NCBI RefSeq assembly: GCF_022811845.1
Contig: NZ_CP064266.1
Coordinates: 5,022,001 to 5,086,000 of the forward strand
DNA: 64,000 nt
Source: Bacillus pseudomycoides
GTDB taxonomy: Bacteria; Bacillota; Bacilli; Bacillales; Bacillaceae_G
Direction: 5' to 3'
The position numbers were made by a program, and so were the translations under genes. The notes beneath the pieces are model-generated. The model was given only the letters and a program-made list of their open reading frames with translations, was not told where the DNA came from and searched no databases. Position 1 is the first letter of the stretch. Each line of letters opens with the position of its first letter. Below are positions 52,843 through 62,318 of this stretch, one piece after another.

Positions 52843-53415
52843 TTATACACAAATATGCTCCGCGATATTATACCGTAGTACATCCCAGCTGCCATTCTCC
52901 TCTTTTACGTAACTAATACACGCATTTTTCAATGGAGTTTTAAATGTAATTTCATCAGGTAAGATTGCGTGTAAAATTGCTTTTATCGCATGTGAATGTG
53001 CAACAATAATAATGCGCTTACCTTCATGTGTTTGTGCAACATCTTGCAATGCAGCAAAGCAGCGATTTACAATCTCTTCATCTGTCTCCATACCTTCTAC
53101 ATTTCCCTCTGCAATAAGCTCTCTAACTGTAGGAACTGGTTTTCCTGAAGCCTCTCCAAAATTCCGTTCAACAAAACGCTCATCTAGAAGAATAGACTGT
53201 ATTCCAACAGCATCGCTAATTGCCTGTGCTGTTTCTTGTGCTCTAATTAAGGGACTGCTAATAATCACATCCCACGTTTCCAATTTTAATACAGCTGCAC
53301 TTTGACTCGCTTGCTTTTTCCCAACTTCATTAAGTGGAATGTCTTCACGTCCTTGAATAATCTCTTGAAAATTCCAATCAGTTTGTCCATGTCGTACTAA
53401 ACAAATTTCCGTCAT
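52843..53415 (-). CDS. Histidine phosphatase superfamily protein
   Basis: 190-residue phosphoglycerate-mutase-like phosphatase. Catalytic RHG motif in CLVRHGQTDWN (His9), a second Arg in SSPLIRAQETA, Glu in ERNFGEASGK and the C-terminal His in VAHSHAIKAIL. Similar to PhoE/GpmB/CobC-type enzymes; the substrate is not predictable. It is inserted between ylbF and ylbE, a position without a counterpart in B. subtilis. Strong ribosome-binding site AAAGGAG upstream of the ATG. Confidence 0.9.
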   Translation of the reverse strand: MTEICLVRHGQTDWNFQEIIQGREDIPLNEVGKKQASQSAAVLKLETWDVIISSPLIRAQETAQAISDAVGIQSILLDERFVERNFGEASGKPVPTVRELIAEGNVEGMETDEEIVNRCFAALQDVAQTHEGKRIIIVAHSHAIKAILHAILPDEITFKTPLKNACISYVKEENGSWDVLRYNIAEHICV

Positions 53416-53492
53416 GCTATAACTCCTTTTTTCAATAATCCGTTTCTATTGTAACAAAAGTTTCGCATGACGGACATAGTTTTTCCTGCCAA

Positions 53493-53738
53493 TTACGTCG
53501 TATTTTGCTGCTTCATATATTGAAACATGTCAATCATAATAGAAGCAACCGCCAATTGATTTTGAAATTTTGCAACTTTATCTGGAATTGTCTTTTTATA
53601 ATACTCTAAGGCTGCTAATTCAAATGCTTCCTTTTCTTCCGGATTGCGTGATAATTTTCGATACCAATGGGGTTGCTCACGAATATAACGCTCTAAATCT
53701 TTATCAGCTTTTATAAATTCTATAAGCTCTGCCCTCAT
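53493..53738 (-). CDS. ylbE: YlbE-like protein
   Basis: 81 residues, all helical in appearance and rich in Lys/Glu/Tyr (ERYIREQPHWYRKLSRNP signature). YlbE-like family; function unknown. It starts 12 bases after ylbD, so the two are likely co-transcribed, as in B. subtilis. Confidence 0.88.
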   Translation of the reverse strand: MRAELIEFIKADKDLERYIREQPHWYRKLSRNPEEKEAFELAALEYYKKTIPDKVAKFQNQLAVASIMIDMFQYMKQQNTT

Positions 53739-53750
53739 CCTCTTTTCCTC

Positions 53751-54167
53751 CTAATCTTTTCGAAAGAAAAATGGATTATTTTCAGAAGTTCTTTGCTCAG
53801 GGCGTGTACGATTTCCTTGAAATTGCTGAATAACCTGTTGCACACTTCCAATCGCACTTGTTACATTAGCTAAATGTTGCTGCATTTGTTCTGCATCTAA
53901 TTTTTTTAAAAAAGAAATCATCTGCCCCATCAAATCGGCCGCTTTTTCATCATTAATTTCTTCTTGCGTTGGTGAAGAAATTGCTTCTCCATCTGCTTTA
54001 TAACTCTTCCATATTTCGTCTTTCTCTCCAAGTAAATACCATTCCTCATAAAATTGTTGCCACGTTTTTTGACCATTTCGAACTTCATGAACCATTTTAG
54101 GGTGATGGTTTACAAACTCTTTAAATTGTTGAACAGAAGGATGTAACGGTCCTTTTGTTTTTATCAT
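53751..54167 (-). CDS. ylbD: Putative spore coat protein YlbD
   Basis: 138 residues from the ATG at 54167 (MIKTKGPLHPSVQQFKEFV); the in-frame GTG 9 bases upstream overlaps the Shine-Dalgarno. YlbD family with the conserved FVNHHPKMVHEVRNGQKTWQ and WYLLGEKDEIW. B. subtilis YlbD is reported as a coat protein. The C-terminus is Gln/Asn rich (QQHLANVTSAIGSVQQVIQQ). Located with ylbE. Confidence 0.88.
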   Translation of the reverse strand: MIKTKGPLHPSVQQFKEFVNHHPKMVHEVRNGQKTWQQFYEEWYLLGEKDEIWKSYKADGEAISSPTQEEINDEKAADLMGQMISFLKKLDAEQMQQHLANVTSAIGSVQQVIQQFQGNRTRPEQRTSENNPFFFRKD

Positions 54168-54256
54168 AATCCTCACCTCTTCAGATGTATCTACTATATT
54201 GTAAGAAAAAAAAGGCGCATGGTTCGCCTATTTTTTAACGATTCATGCACCTTCTC

Positions 54257-55294
54257 CTATTTTCTAATGAAATTTTGAGTATAAAACTTATCAAATACTC
54301 CAACGCCTAATCCAGTGAATTGGTCATTTAACAAGTTTTTCCGATGTCCTTCACTATTCAGCCAACCTTGTACTGCAGCGATACCATCAGTATGTTGCGC
54401 TGCTATATTTTCACCTGCAAGTTGAAATGCAACTTGACCACGTTGTAATCGATCACCTAAAGTCCCAAATTCCGGTGAATCGTGTGAAAAATAGTTATTC
54501 TCTTTCATATCTTTACTATGCCCTAAAGCCACTTCAGCTGTTGGTTGATCCCATATTAATAATGGCAACTGATGACGACTACGAATAATATTTGTCAAAT
54601 CTAAAATTTGTTGCATATTCCCTTGTTCTATTTGTGTCATTTTTTCTGGAGTGATTGGTTGATTCTCCTCTAACTCTCCAGAATACACAAGCTGATACGG
54701 TCTCTGTCGAAGCAATGTCTCATCATCCATGTACCGAACTCCAACAAGTTCATGTGTGAATTTATCAAAATACAGCTGCGCCCAACCATCCTCTATCCAA
54801 ACAAGTGGTTGTTCTGTAATTTCATTATCAGATAATTCAAATTGGTAACTATTCCTTCCTTCTTTTAACGAAATTTCATGTGAAAATGGACTTTTTTTAT
54901 AAGCATTTTCATATTTTTCATTCATCCGAAATGGAGCGACATCCAATTGATTCCCACCAACATAAGCTGTTACAATTTTATGTTCTGCAACACCAAATTG
55001 TACATATTTTGATAAATCTTGATTATAAATCCACCATTCATAGCCATAGGCAGAAGGTTCAATTCGGGCTGGCTCACCCCATTTTGCTAATAAACTTTCT
55101 GAATCTCCACCTATTAATTGAGAGATTGTCTCTGGGAATCCTTCATTTATCGGTTTCTTTTTCTTAATAATCTTATGTTCCTGTTTGGAATGAGATGGCT
55201 GTAATATATATTGCGAAACGAGTAATTTCCCGTATAAATCAATTCCTAAAATAAAAACCGTAATCATTACGATACGTAATAATTTTTTCAACAA
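54257..55294 (-). CDS. ylbC: CAP/SCP-domain secreted protein YlbC
   Basis: 345 residues. N-terminal membrane segment or uncleaved signal (about 3-22, LLRIVMITVFILGIDLYG) followed by a CAP-associated N-terminal domain (about 60-200) and a C-terminal CAP (SCP/PR1) domain (about 225-345) with NIIRSRHQLPLLIWDQ, HSKDMKENNYFSHDSP and GENIA. Found in Bacillus YlbC and related YtxH/CwlO-region proteins. Function unknown. It lies ahead of ylbD and ylbE. Confidence 0.9.
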   Translation of the reverse strand: MLKKLLRIVMITVFILGIDLYGKLLVSQYILQPSHSKQEHKIIKKKKPINEGFPETISQLIGGDSESLLAKWGEPARIEPSAYGYEWWIYNQDLSKYVQFGVAEHKIVTAYVGGNQLDVAPFRMNEKYENAYKKSPFSHEISLKEGRNSYQFELSDNEITEQPLVWIEDGWAQLYFDKFTHELVGVRYMDDETLLRQRPYQLVYSGELEENQPITPEKMTQIEQGNMQQILDLTNIIRSRHQLPLLIWDQPTAEVALGHSKDMKENNYFSHDSPEFGTLGDRLQRGQVAFQLAGENIAAQHTDGIAAVQGWLNSEGHRKNLLNDQFTGLGVGVFDKFYTQNFIRK

Positions 55295-55494
55295 TATACC
55301 TCCTGGTCAAACACGAAATTGAGATATACACAAATACTTACTTCTCTTTTGTGTGTACCGTACTATTTTCACTATATCATACTTTCATGAAAAAAGCCGT
55401 GATTCCCCCTTTTCTCTCAATACGAATTGCGATTTCTCATTATTCATACTATTATAAAATTAAAGCGTTTTAAATAAAAATAAGGAGGGATTCC

Positions 55495-55860
55495 ATGCAG
55501 TTTACAAATTCAAAACTTATAGGTGCAGTAGTAGATTTCACATTATTAACGGAGGTCATACAAAATCAGCATTTTGTACTTGCCGGGCAATGGGATTATG
55601 AGCGAGTTACATACGACTATAAATTTGAAATATTAAAGGATGTATACTATTTACGGGTACAAGGATTTGCTGTAGAAGGAGAAATCGGAGGACAACATGC
55701 ACAAGTTAAATTACTTCCTCCATTGTTAGGAAAACATTATTATCCACATGGCGTTGAATATGGAGAGAATGAAAATTTCCCTACAAACGTACTTCAAAAA
55801 AGCGAACAACTTCTGCAAAATATTGAAAAAGAATTGAAGGAATTTCAGGTTATCGAGTAA
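55495..55860 (+). CDS. YugN-like family protein (YlbA-like)
   Basis: 121 residues, beta-rich, no signal peptide. The YugN-like pattern is suggested by LVQWDYERVTYDYKFE-type segment (here GQWDYERVTYDYKFEI), VYYLRVQG and a C-terminal HYYPHGVEYGENENFP. Function unknown. Position next to ctaG matches B. subtilis ylbA. The AAGGAGG upstream is strong. Transcribed plus, convergent with ctaG. Confidence 0.8.
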   Translation: MQFTNSKLIGAVVDFTLLTEVIQNQHFVLAGQWDYERVTYDYKFEILKDVYYLRVQGFAVEGEIGGQHAQVKLLPPLLGKHYYPHGVEYGENENFPTNVLQKSEQLLQNIEKELKEFQVIE

Positions 55861-55900
55861 ATAAAACAGGCATGTCCATATGGGCATGCCTGTTTTATTT
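55859..55900. terminator. Bidirectional terminator between the YugN-like gene and ctaG
   Basis: AATAAAACAGGCATG / CATGCCTGTTTTATT, a 15-bp perfect stem plus central C-G pairs, overlapping both stop codons of the convergent genes. Confidence 0.9.
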
Positions 55901-56800
55901 CGTTTGCAAATAAGGAGGCACTGCCTGTAGTTGCTCCTCATCTTTTTTGCGTTCTTTACGTGCCCATTTAAAAAATACATAACCGATAATCGTACCATAC
56001 ACTATTTCCTGGACAATTTTCATAATAATGCCACCTGTTTGTTGATCTTGTACAATCGGCATCCAGTGTAAAAATTCTGGTCCAGTTATATTTAAATCCG
56101 TTAGCGTTCCTGCAGGCACACAAAGTTCCATCGCTTTCATCCATGCACTAGGATCTGTATATGTAGCAAACAACGATTCGCTTGCAAAAATAATTAATGC
56201 ACAAGCTGGTGTTAATAATACACCATTTGCAAACATATAACCGATTTTTTTAATCTCACTTAATGTTTGATATTCCGGCAATGGGTTTAACATTGGCCAC
56301 CACATCATCATTGCAGTAAAAAATATAACAGCTAGAAAAATAGGATGAGCAACTTGATTTTGCTTTACAGCATCGAACACAACAGGTAAATGGTAAATGG
56401 AGAATAATCCATTAAAGACAAACAGAGCAATAAGTGGTTTTGCAAAAATGGTCAATATCACTTGAACAAAACGAAAAGAAGTAATATATTTGTATAACCA
56501 AATCGGAATCCCTAATAACAACAATGGTGGTACCGCGATATACATTACTGCCATTTCAAACATATGCGCACTAAACACAATATGTCCGAGTAAATCAATA
56601 GGTCCACCCTTTACAAAATATAATAGAAAAATCCCAGTCGTAAAATAAAATATCTGTTTTTTATTTACCTTTTCTGCATTTTCAAACCGATTCCTATATG
56701 GTCCGATAATAAGAAAGTAACAGATAAGTATAGAGACCATAAACAGTAAAAAGATCGGGCTCCATAAAGCTTGAAAACCAAATATCCATAAGTTGCTCAT
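55895..56800 (-). CDS. ctaG: Cytochrome c oxidase assembly factor CtaG (caa3 type)
   Basis: 301 residues from MSNLWIFGFQALWSP (56800). Integral membrane protein with about 7 segments of the caa3_CtaG family (PF09678 type: HMFEMAVMYIAVPPLLLLG, WWPMLNPLPEYQ). Needed for active cytochrome caa3, presumably copper insertion. The last gene of the cta operon, separated from ctaF by a terminator that must be partly read through. Confidence 0.93.
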   Translation of the reverse strand: MSNLWIFGFQALWSPIFLLFMVSILICYFLIIGPYRNRFENAEKVNKKQIFYFTTGIFLLYFVKGGPIDLLGHIVFSAHMFEMAVMYIAVPPLLLLGIPIWLYKYITSFRFVQVILTIFAKPLIALFVFNGLFSIYHLPVVFDAVKQNQVAHPIFLAVIFFTAMMMWWPMLNPLPEYQTLSEIKKIGYMFANGVLLTPACALIIFASESLFATYTDPSAWMKAMELCVPAGTLTDLNITGPEFLHWMPIVQDQQTGGIIMKIVQEIVYGTIIGYVFFKWARKERKKDEEQLQAVPPYLQTK

Positions 56801-56840
56801 TTTTACACCCACCCTTTCAATATGAACTCTTTACCCTCAC

Positions 56841-56880
56841 AGGAAAAAGGGAGCGAAGATAACTTCATGCTCCCTATCCC
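56841..56880 (-). terminator. Terminator between ctaF and ctaG
   Basis: Minus strand GGGAGC / GCTCCC with an inner TGAAG / CTTC pairing, followed by TTTTTCC. It ends most ctaBCDEF transcripts; ctaG probably gets reduced readthrough. Confidence 0.75.
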
Positions 56881-56888
56881 TTATTTTT

Positions 56889-57227
56889 TTAAACCCACAC
56901 AATCGTCATAAAAGCTAAAATTGTTAGTAATCCTATTAATAATCCCGAATATAGGAAGAAAGTTGCCGCTTCATGCCCCTTATGACTCATATGCATGAAA
57001 TAGTACAATTGAAATATTACTTGCACAACAGCTAACAGTAAAATAAATGGTACTGAGAAAAGAGGACTAAATGTTTTCGGATAAGCGACTGCTACAAAAG
57101 CTACAATCGTTAAGAAAATCATTAGACCAAATGTAATCACTTGATGTCTCATTTCCTCTGCACTTTTTTTTCTACGATAAACAAGATCTACTTTTGAGTT
57201 ACTTGTGTTTGTTTGCTTTATCGCCAT
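56889..57227 (-). CDS. ctaF: Cytochrome c oxidase subunit IV (caa3)
   Basis: 112 residues, three membrane segments (about 32-52, 58-80, 88-110). COX4/CyoD family with FYFMHMSHKGHE-type motif (here LYYFMHMSHKGHEA). Structural subunit of the caa3 quinol-independent oxidase. It starts 4 bases after ctaE. Confidence 0.94.
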   Translation of the reverse strand: MAIKQTNTSNSKVDLVYRRKKSAEEMRHQVITFGLMIFLTIVAFVAVAYPKTFSPLFSVPFILLLAVVQVIFQLYYFMHMSHKGHEAATFFLYSGLLIGLLTILAFMTIVWV

Positions 57228-57230
57228 TGT

Positions 57231-57854
57231 TTATCCCACCATTCCCATCAAATATACTACAGTGAAAATAAACACCCAAACTACATCAATAAAGTGCCAG
57301 TAAATAGATGCGACGTAAAACTTTGGAGCATTATATAAATTCAGCCCTCTCTTCGCATTCCGAAAAACTAATGTTAAGATCCATAACAATCCAAACAATA
57401 CGTGTAATCCATGAGTTCCAACAAGCGCGTAAAACGCTGAACCAAACGCACTACTTCTCATCGTATGTTTGAATTCGTGTGTATAATGATAAAATTCATA
57501 AATCTCAAATCCTAAAAATCCTAATCCTAATAGTACCGTAACAATTAACCAAAGCTGCATTTGCTTAAAGTTAAAGTTCTTCATATGGTACATCGCATAT
57601 ACGCTTGTTAAACTACTTGTTAACAAAAGCATCGTCATAATAAAGACAAGTGGCATTTGGAACATTTCTTGAGAAGTGGGGCCGCCGTTTGTAGAATTTT
57701 TCAACGCTAAATATGTGCCAAATAAGGAAGCGAATAACACAGTTTCGCCTCCAAGAAATAGCCAAAATCCAACAAACTTATTTTTCCCCTCAAGGGTTGC
57801 TTTTTCAGGCTCTGCTGGAAATGTTTCATTTGTTAATTTTTCCTCTACATGCAT
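57231..57854 (-). CDS. ctaE: Cytochrome c oxidase subunit III (caa3)
   Basis: 207 residues, five membrane segments. COX3 family, with GFWLFLGGETVLFASLFGTY near residue 28 (conserved Glu), GTHGLHVLFGLLW and the C-terminal HFIDVVWVFIFTVVYL. The ATG overlaps the ctaD stop by one base (TAATG), which is a typical translational coupling. Confidence 0.96.
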   Translation of the reverse strand: MHVEEKLTNETFPAEPEKATLEGKNKFVGFWLFLGGETVLFASLFGTYLALKNSTNGGPTSQEMFQMPLVFIMTMLLLTSSLTSVYAMYHMKNFNFKQMQLWLIVTVLLGLGFLGFEIYEFYHYTHEFKHTMRSSAFGSAFYALVGTHGLHVLFGLLWILTLVFRNAKRGLNLYNAPKFYVASIYWHFIDVVWVFIFTVVYLMGMVG

Positions 57855-59716
57855 TACGCTGTGCCCCCCTTATCATCCAAATCTTCTTTATGAATATGAT
57901 AACCATGATCATCAATTACTGAACGTAAGAACATTGCACCAAACGTAATGATAAGCCCGATAATTGCAACCAAGAGCCAGAACTTATCTTTTCCACCTTG
58001 CATATACATTGCACCAAATGCCGCTATAAATAATCCTAGCGATATAACAAATGGTGAAAATGAAGAGTTCGGCATATGAATGTCACTAACAGGCTCTGCT
58101 GGTGTCATTTCTTTATTCCCTTCACGTTTCTCAATCCAAAACGGATCCAGGCCTCGAACGAATGGTAATTGCTTAAAGTTATATTCTGGTGTTGGGGCTG
58201 GCATTGTCCATTCTAAAGTACGACCATCCCACGGATCCCGTCCCGCTTTTTCTTTAGACAACGATGTTTTCACAACATTGAATAAAAGAACAATCGTTCC
58301 AAGTCCCATAAATACAGCACCAATTGAACTAATTAAGTTCCCCGTCTCTAATCCTTGTCCTGGTAAATACGTAAAGTAACGTCGTGGCATACCAATTAAA
58401 CCAAGGAAATGTTGGATAAAGAATGTTAAATGGAAGCCGATAAAGAACAACCAAAATGTAATTTTCCCTAGTGTTTCATTTAATACTCTGTTAAACATAA
58501 GCGGCCAATAATAATGTGCACCGGCTAATAATCCAAATACAACCCCACCAACGATTACGTAGTGGAAATGTGCCACAACGAAATAGTTATCATGGAATTG
58601 ATAGTCAGCAGGAGCTGAAGCAAGCATAACCCCTGTTACTCCTCCCATTACGAATGATGGGATAAATGCAACAGCCCACATCATTGGAGTTGTAAACCGA
58701 ATACTTCCACCCCACATTGTAAAGAGCCAGTTAAATATTTTAATACCCGTTGGGACTGCAATTGCCATTGTTGCAACTGAAAAAATAGCATTTGCAACAG
58801 GACCAAGGCCAACTGTGAACATGTGATGCGCCCATACCATAAATCCTAAAAATCCAATCAACACTGTTGCAAATACCATAGATGAGTAACCAAATAGTCG
58901 TTTTTTAGAGAATGTAGCGAAAATTTCTGAGAATATTCCGAAAGCTGGGAGTATAAGAATGTACACTTCTGGGTGACCAAAGATCCAGAATAAATGCTCC
59001 CATATAATCGTATTACCACCTAAAGCCGGGTTAAAGAAACTTGTACCAAATAGGCGATCTAACATAAGTAGTGCCAATCCGACTGTTAATGGTGGAAAGG
59101 CAAATAATATAAGTGAAGACGTTACAAATGTTGTCCATGTAAACATCGGCATACGCATATATGTCATTCCAGGTGCACGCATATTAATAATTGTGACAAG
59201 GAAGTTAATACCACCAATCAGTGTACCTATACCCGATATTTGTAATCCTAGTACATAAAAGTCAACACCATGTCCTTTAGAAGCAAGAGATAACGATGCA
59301 TAAGATGTCCATCCTGCATCAGGTGCTCCTCCCAAAAACCAACTTAAGTTTAAAAATACTCCACCAAAGAAAAATAACCAAAATCCAAGTGAATTTAAAA
59401 ATGGAAACGCCACATCGCGTGCCCCAATTTGAAGTGGCACAGCAGCGTTCATAAATGCAAACACGAGCGGCATAGCTGCGAGGAAAATCATTGTTGTACC
59501 GTGCATTGTTAATACTTGATTATAAGCATCCCCAACAAGAAAAGCATTGTTCGGAATGGCTAATTGAAGACGGATAAATAATGCTTCTATTCCGCCAATG
59601 ATAAAAAATAATCCACCTGCAATTAAATAGAGAATGGCAATCTTTTTATGGTCTACTGTCGTCAAATAATCCCATATAACAGCACCCATCCCCTGTTTCT
59701 TTGCTACAGAACTCAC
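57854..59716 (-). CDS. ctaD: Cytochrome c oxidase subunit I (caa3)
   Basis: 620-residue haem-copper oxidase catalytic subunit with a GTG start. Haem a ligand His is in MHGTTMIFLAAMP; CuB/crosslinked His-Tyr are in WIFGHPEVYILILPAFG; further CuB histidines are in WAHHMFTVG; and haem a/a3 ligands are in HFHYVIVGG. The sequence extends past the 12 core segments with an additional C-terminal membrane part (COX3-like helices near 555-600), as in B. subtilis CtaD. It reduces oxygen to water and pumps protons. Confidence 0.97.
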   Translation of the reverse strand: MSSVAKKQGMGAVIWDYLTTVDHKKIAILYLIAGGLFFIIGGIEALFIRLQLAIPNNAFLVGDAYNQVLTMHGTTMIFLAAMPLVFAFMNAAVPLQIGARDVAFPFLNSLGFWLFFFGGVFLNLSWFLGGAPDAGWTSYASLSLASKGHGVDFYVLGLQISGIGTLIGGINFLVTIINMRAPGMTYMRMPMFTWTTFVTSSLILFAFPPLTVGLALLMLDRLFGTSFFNPALGGNTIIWEHLFWIFGHPEVYILILPAFGIFSEIFATFSKKRLFGYSSMVFATVLIGFLGFMVWAHHMFTVGLGPVANAIFSVATMAIAVPTGIKIFNWLFTMWGGSIRFTTPMMWAVAFIPSFVMGGVTGVMLASAPADYQFHDNYFVVAHFHYVIVGGVVFGLLAGAHYYWPLMFNRVLNETLGKITFWLFFIGFHLTFFIQHFLGLIGMPRRYFTYLPGQGLETGNLISSIGAVFMGLGTIVLLFNVVKTSLSKEKAGRDPWDGRTLEWTMPAPTPEYNFKQLPFVRGLDPFWIEKREGNKEMTPAEPVSDIHMPNSSFSPFVISLGLFIAAFGAMYMQGGKDKFWLLVAIIGLIITFGAMFLRSVIDDHGYHIHKEDLDDKGGTA

Positions 59717-59749
59717 GTTTTCAACCTCCCCTTCGCAAATAATCCCTCT

Positions 59750-60799
59750 TTACTTCTCAACCTTTAACGTTTTCAAATAGGCATTTAATGCCTCTACTTC
59801 GTCGTCCGTTAAGTTGCCATATTTACCAGTCATTTTATTTCCTGGCTTCATATTTTCAGGATCCTTTAGCCATTTTTTTAGGTTTTCTTCATTATTTTCA
59901 GCAATGCCGGCAACCATATCGCGATCAGCAAAATTTGCTAGGTTTGGTGCGATACGTGCAGAAGGTGGTCTACTATCATTTGATCCAGTTGCATGACAAC
60001 CGATACAGCTTTTGTTGAATATTTCTTTACCTTCTTGTTCTTTTGTAGAGGCTACTTCCTTCTTACCATCGAGTTTCTTCATATCTGCAATCCAAGCTTT
60101 GTACTCGCTTTCATCAACAGCTTTTACTTTAAATTGCATTAAAGAATGTGATGGGCCACAAAATTCTGTACAAAAACCATTATAAGTGCCTGATTTATCT
60201 GCCTGTAACCACATTTTGTTGACATTATCTGTATTCGTATCCATTTTTCCAGCTAAAGATGGAACCCAAAATGAATGTTTAATATCAGCACCTTTCAGAT
60301 TCAAATACACTTTTTTACCTGTGGGGATAACTAAGTCTTGCGAAGTTACTATCTTTTCTGATTTATAAGAAAATTCCCACCAATAAAGATTCGCTGTTAC
60401 ATCAACAACGATTGTATCTTTATCAATATTCTTTTTCTCCATCGCACTTACGTCAGCAAGTTTGAATGTATATGTAACAGTCGGAACAGCCAATATTAGC
60501 AAAAGAATAATCGGAATGACTGTCCATATAATTTCTAGTTTGTGATTTCCTTCAACCTGCTTTGGGATATAATCCTCTTGACCCTTCTTTTGTCGGAAAC
60601 GCACAATTACATATAAGAAAATAATAGTAACTACAAGTACAACGCCTACCATAATCGCACTTGCTAACAAGAGTAAATCATATTGCATTTTTGCTACTTC
60701 ACCTTGCGGAATTAAAGTAGATTGAAAGGCTTTACCGCATCCCCCTAACAGTAAAGCCAGCAGTGAAACGAATGAAAGCAGTCGCCACTGTTTCTTCAT
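59750..60799 (-). CDS. ctaC: Cytochrome c oxidase subunit II with fused cytochrome c (lipoprotein)
   Basis: 349 residues from MKKQWRLLSFVSLLA (60799). Lipobox LLLGGC makes it a lipoprotein substrate of LspA. Two membrane segments follow (about 45-70, 90-112), then the CuA domain with FNGFCTEFCGPSHSLMQF and upstream His (IKHSFWVPSL). The fused C-terminal cytochrome c domain is marked by haem-binding CIGCH and the axial Met in PGNKMTGKYG. This fusion defines the caa3 type. Genes ctaC-F follow one another. Confidence 0.97.
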   Translation of the reverse strand: MKKQWRLLSFVSLLALLLGGCGKAFQSTLIPQGEVAKMQYDLLLLASAIMVGVVLVVTIIFLYVIVRFRQKKGQEDYIPKQVEGNHKLEIIWTVIPIILLLILAVPTVTYTFKLADVSAMEKKNIDKDTIVVDVTANLYWWEFSYKSEKIVTSQDLVIPTGKKVYLNLKGADIKHSFWVPSLAGKMDTNTDNVNKMWLQADKSGTYNGFCTEFCGPSHSLMQFKVKAVDESEYKAWIADMKKLDGKKEVASTKEQEGKEIFNKSCIGCHATGSNDSRPPSARIAPNLANFADRDMVAGIAENNEENLKKWLKDPENMKPGNKMTGKYGNLTDDEVEALNAYLKTLKVEK

Positions 60800-60895
60800 A
60801 CAAACAACCCCCACTTTCTTTGTGAATTAGATTGTACTTTATTTATAGTAAGTAAAGTAAATCTCAACGTAAAGAAATCCCCTCATGTCGTTGTC

Positions 60896-61819
60896 TTAGA
60901 AGAATGTAACTACAATCATTGACACAAATAAGATTGTCAAGTAATTCAAGGAGTAGACAAACATTTGTACGGACCATTTTATGTCATCCTTCTTACGGAA
61001 TCCATAGAATCCTAATAAGATCCATCCAATGTTAAGCAATGTTGCAATTACCATGAATGTTACTCCCAGTCCACTCATATAAAATGGTAGTGGTAATAAA
61101 CATACTGTCCAAATCATGATTTGACGTTTTGTAATATCAAATCCATGTACAACAGGAAGCATTGGAATACCTGCATTTCGATATTCATCAACACGTTTCA
61201 TCGCTAATGCGAGGAAATGTGGGATTTGCCAAATAAACATAATTAAAAATAGCATCCAAGCAATCGGATGATCTAAACTAGGATCAATTGCTGCCCAGCC
61301 AATTAAAGGTGGAACTGCTCCAGATACACTACCTACTACTGTATTTAGTGTATATGCTCGTTTTGTCCATAGTGAATATAAAACAACATATGTGAAAGCA
61401 CCGATAAAACCTATAATTGCTGCCATTGGTGTTGTAAATAATAAGAATACAAAACCAAGAAGCAATAAAGTAATACCTAATGTTAACGCAAACCCTGGTT
61501 TATATTTTCCTGTTACTGTCGGACGATTTTTTGTCCGTTCCATTAAGTGATCGATATCCCGATCAATATAGTTATTCAAGCTACATGATCCTGCCATAAT
61601 TAAAGCCGAGCCGACAATTGTAAAAAACATTTTATCCAAATGGTTCACAGCATTTAATCCATTAAAGTGTAAAGCTAACCATAACCCTGTAAACACCGTA
61701 AGTGTATTCGAGTTTACAATCCCCATCTTAACGAGCGCTAATAAATCTTGTACACGTGTTGTTTCCGGCACATTTGTTATAGCTGACTCATCATGCAGCT
61801 CACTTGTTGCATGGTTCAT
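60896..61819 (-). CDS. ctaB: Protohaem IX farnesyltransferase (haem O synthase)
   Basis: Adds a farnesyl group to haem B to make haem O, precursor of haem A. About 307 residues (two adjacent ATGs, 61822 and 61819). UbiA-family polytopic protein with eight or nine membrane segments. Prenyl-diphosphate motif NNYIDRDIDHLMERT and the second motif KRVDEYRNAGIPM are visible. First gene of the cta operon, divergent from ctaA. Confidence 0.96.
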   Translation of the reverse strand: MNHATSELHDESAITNVPETTRVQDLLALVKMGIVNSNTLTVFTGLWLALHFNGLNAVNHLDKMFFTIVGSALIMAGSCSLNNYIDRDIDHLMERTKNRPTVTGKYKPGFALTLGITLLLLGFVFLLFTTPMAAIIGFIGAFTYVVLYSLWTKRAYTLNTVVGSVSGAVPPLIGWAAIDPSLDHPIAWMLFLIMFIWQIPHFLALAMKRVDEYRNAGIPMLPVVHGFDITKRQIMIWTVCLLPLPFYMSGLGVTFMVIATLLNIGWILLGFYGFRKKDDIKWSVQMFVYSLNYLTILFVSMIVVTFF

Positions 61820-62318
61820 CATTTCAACCCCCTCTTAAAACTTTCATCCTTCTTTCGCGTCTTTACTTTACAAAAGTAGTACGCTTCTATATAGCAATAT
61901 TATTACAGTAGAAATGTTGTTTTCCCACTCTACTACTAATCTACGCTCATACTCGAATATATTAAATCATATTTCCCGAACAATTTGTGAAGAAAACATG
62001 AACTTTTTGTGTCGAACAACAAAAAAGTTTCTCCTATTACTCCCTATCATAACATGAGATTATCTTCTATAATAAACTATTTTGTCATATTTGGCATGCA
62101 TTCTCCCTATTTCTTTTTATAATAGAAGTATTTCCCCCTAAAATAGGTGTTTTTTATACCATTTTTTTGTTTTTATGCAAGGACTTTATCAACCCTCCCA
62201 TTCCTTTGCTATTTTATTATTTTTTATATATCATAGGACTGTAGCGCGTTTTGTTCTATAAAATTGATGAAATGAAAATATTTCGCAATAACTTCATAAC
62301 AGAAAGATGGTGAAAAGA
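61820..62318. other. Divergent promoter region of ctaA and ctaB
   Basis: About 500 bases, AT-rich, no gene. It should hold the ctaB and ctaA promoters and any ResD/CcpA sites. A TATAAT at 62117-62122 on the plus strand lies 21 bases from TTGGCA at 62090-62095, too far for a normal promoter; TATAAA at 62266-62271 is another -10 candidate for ctaA. I could not place a confident -35/-10 pair or operator. Confidence 0.5.

Noticed and set aside
62090..62122. TTGGCA ... TATAAT as a ctaA promoter
   Set aside because: Spacer of 21 bases is outside the usual range and no activator site could be recognised, so it was not listed as a promoter.
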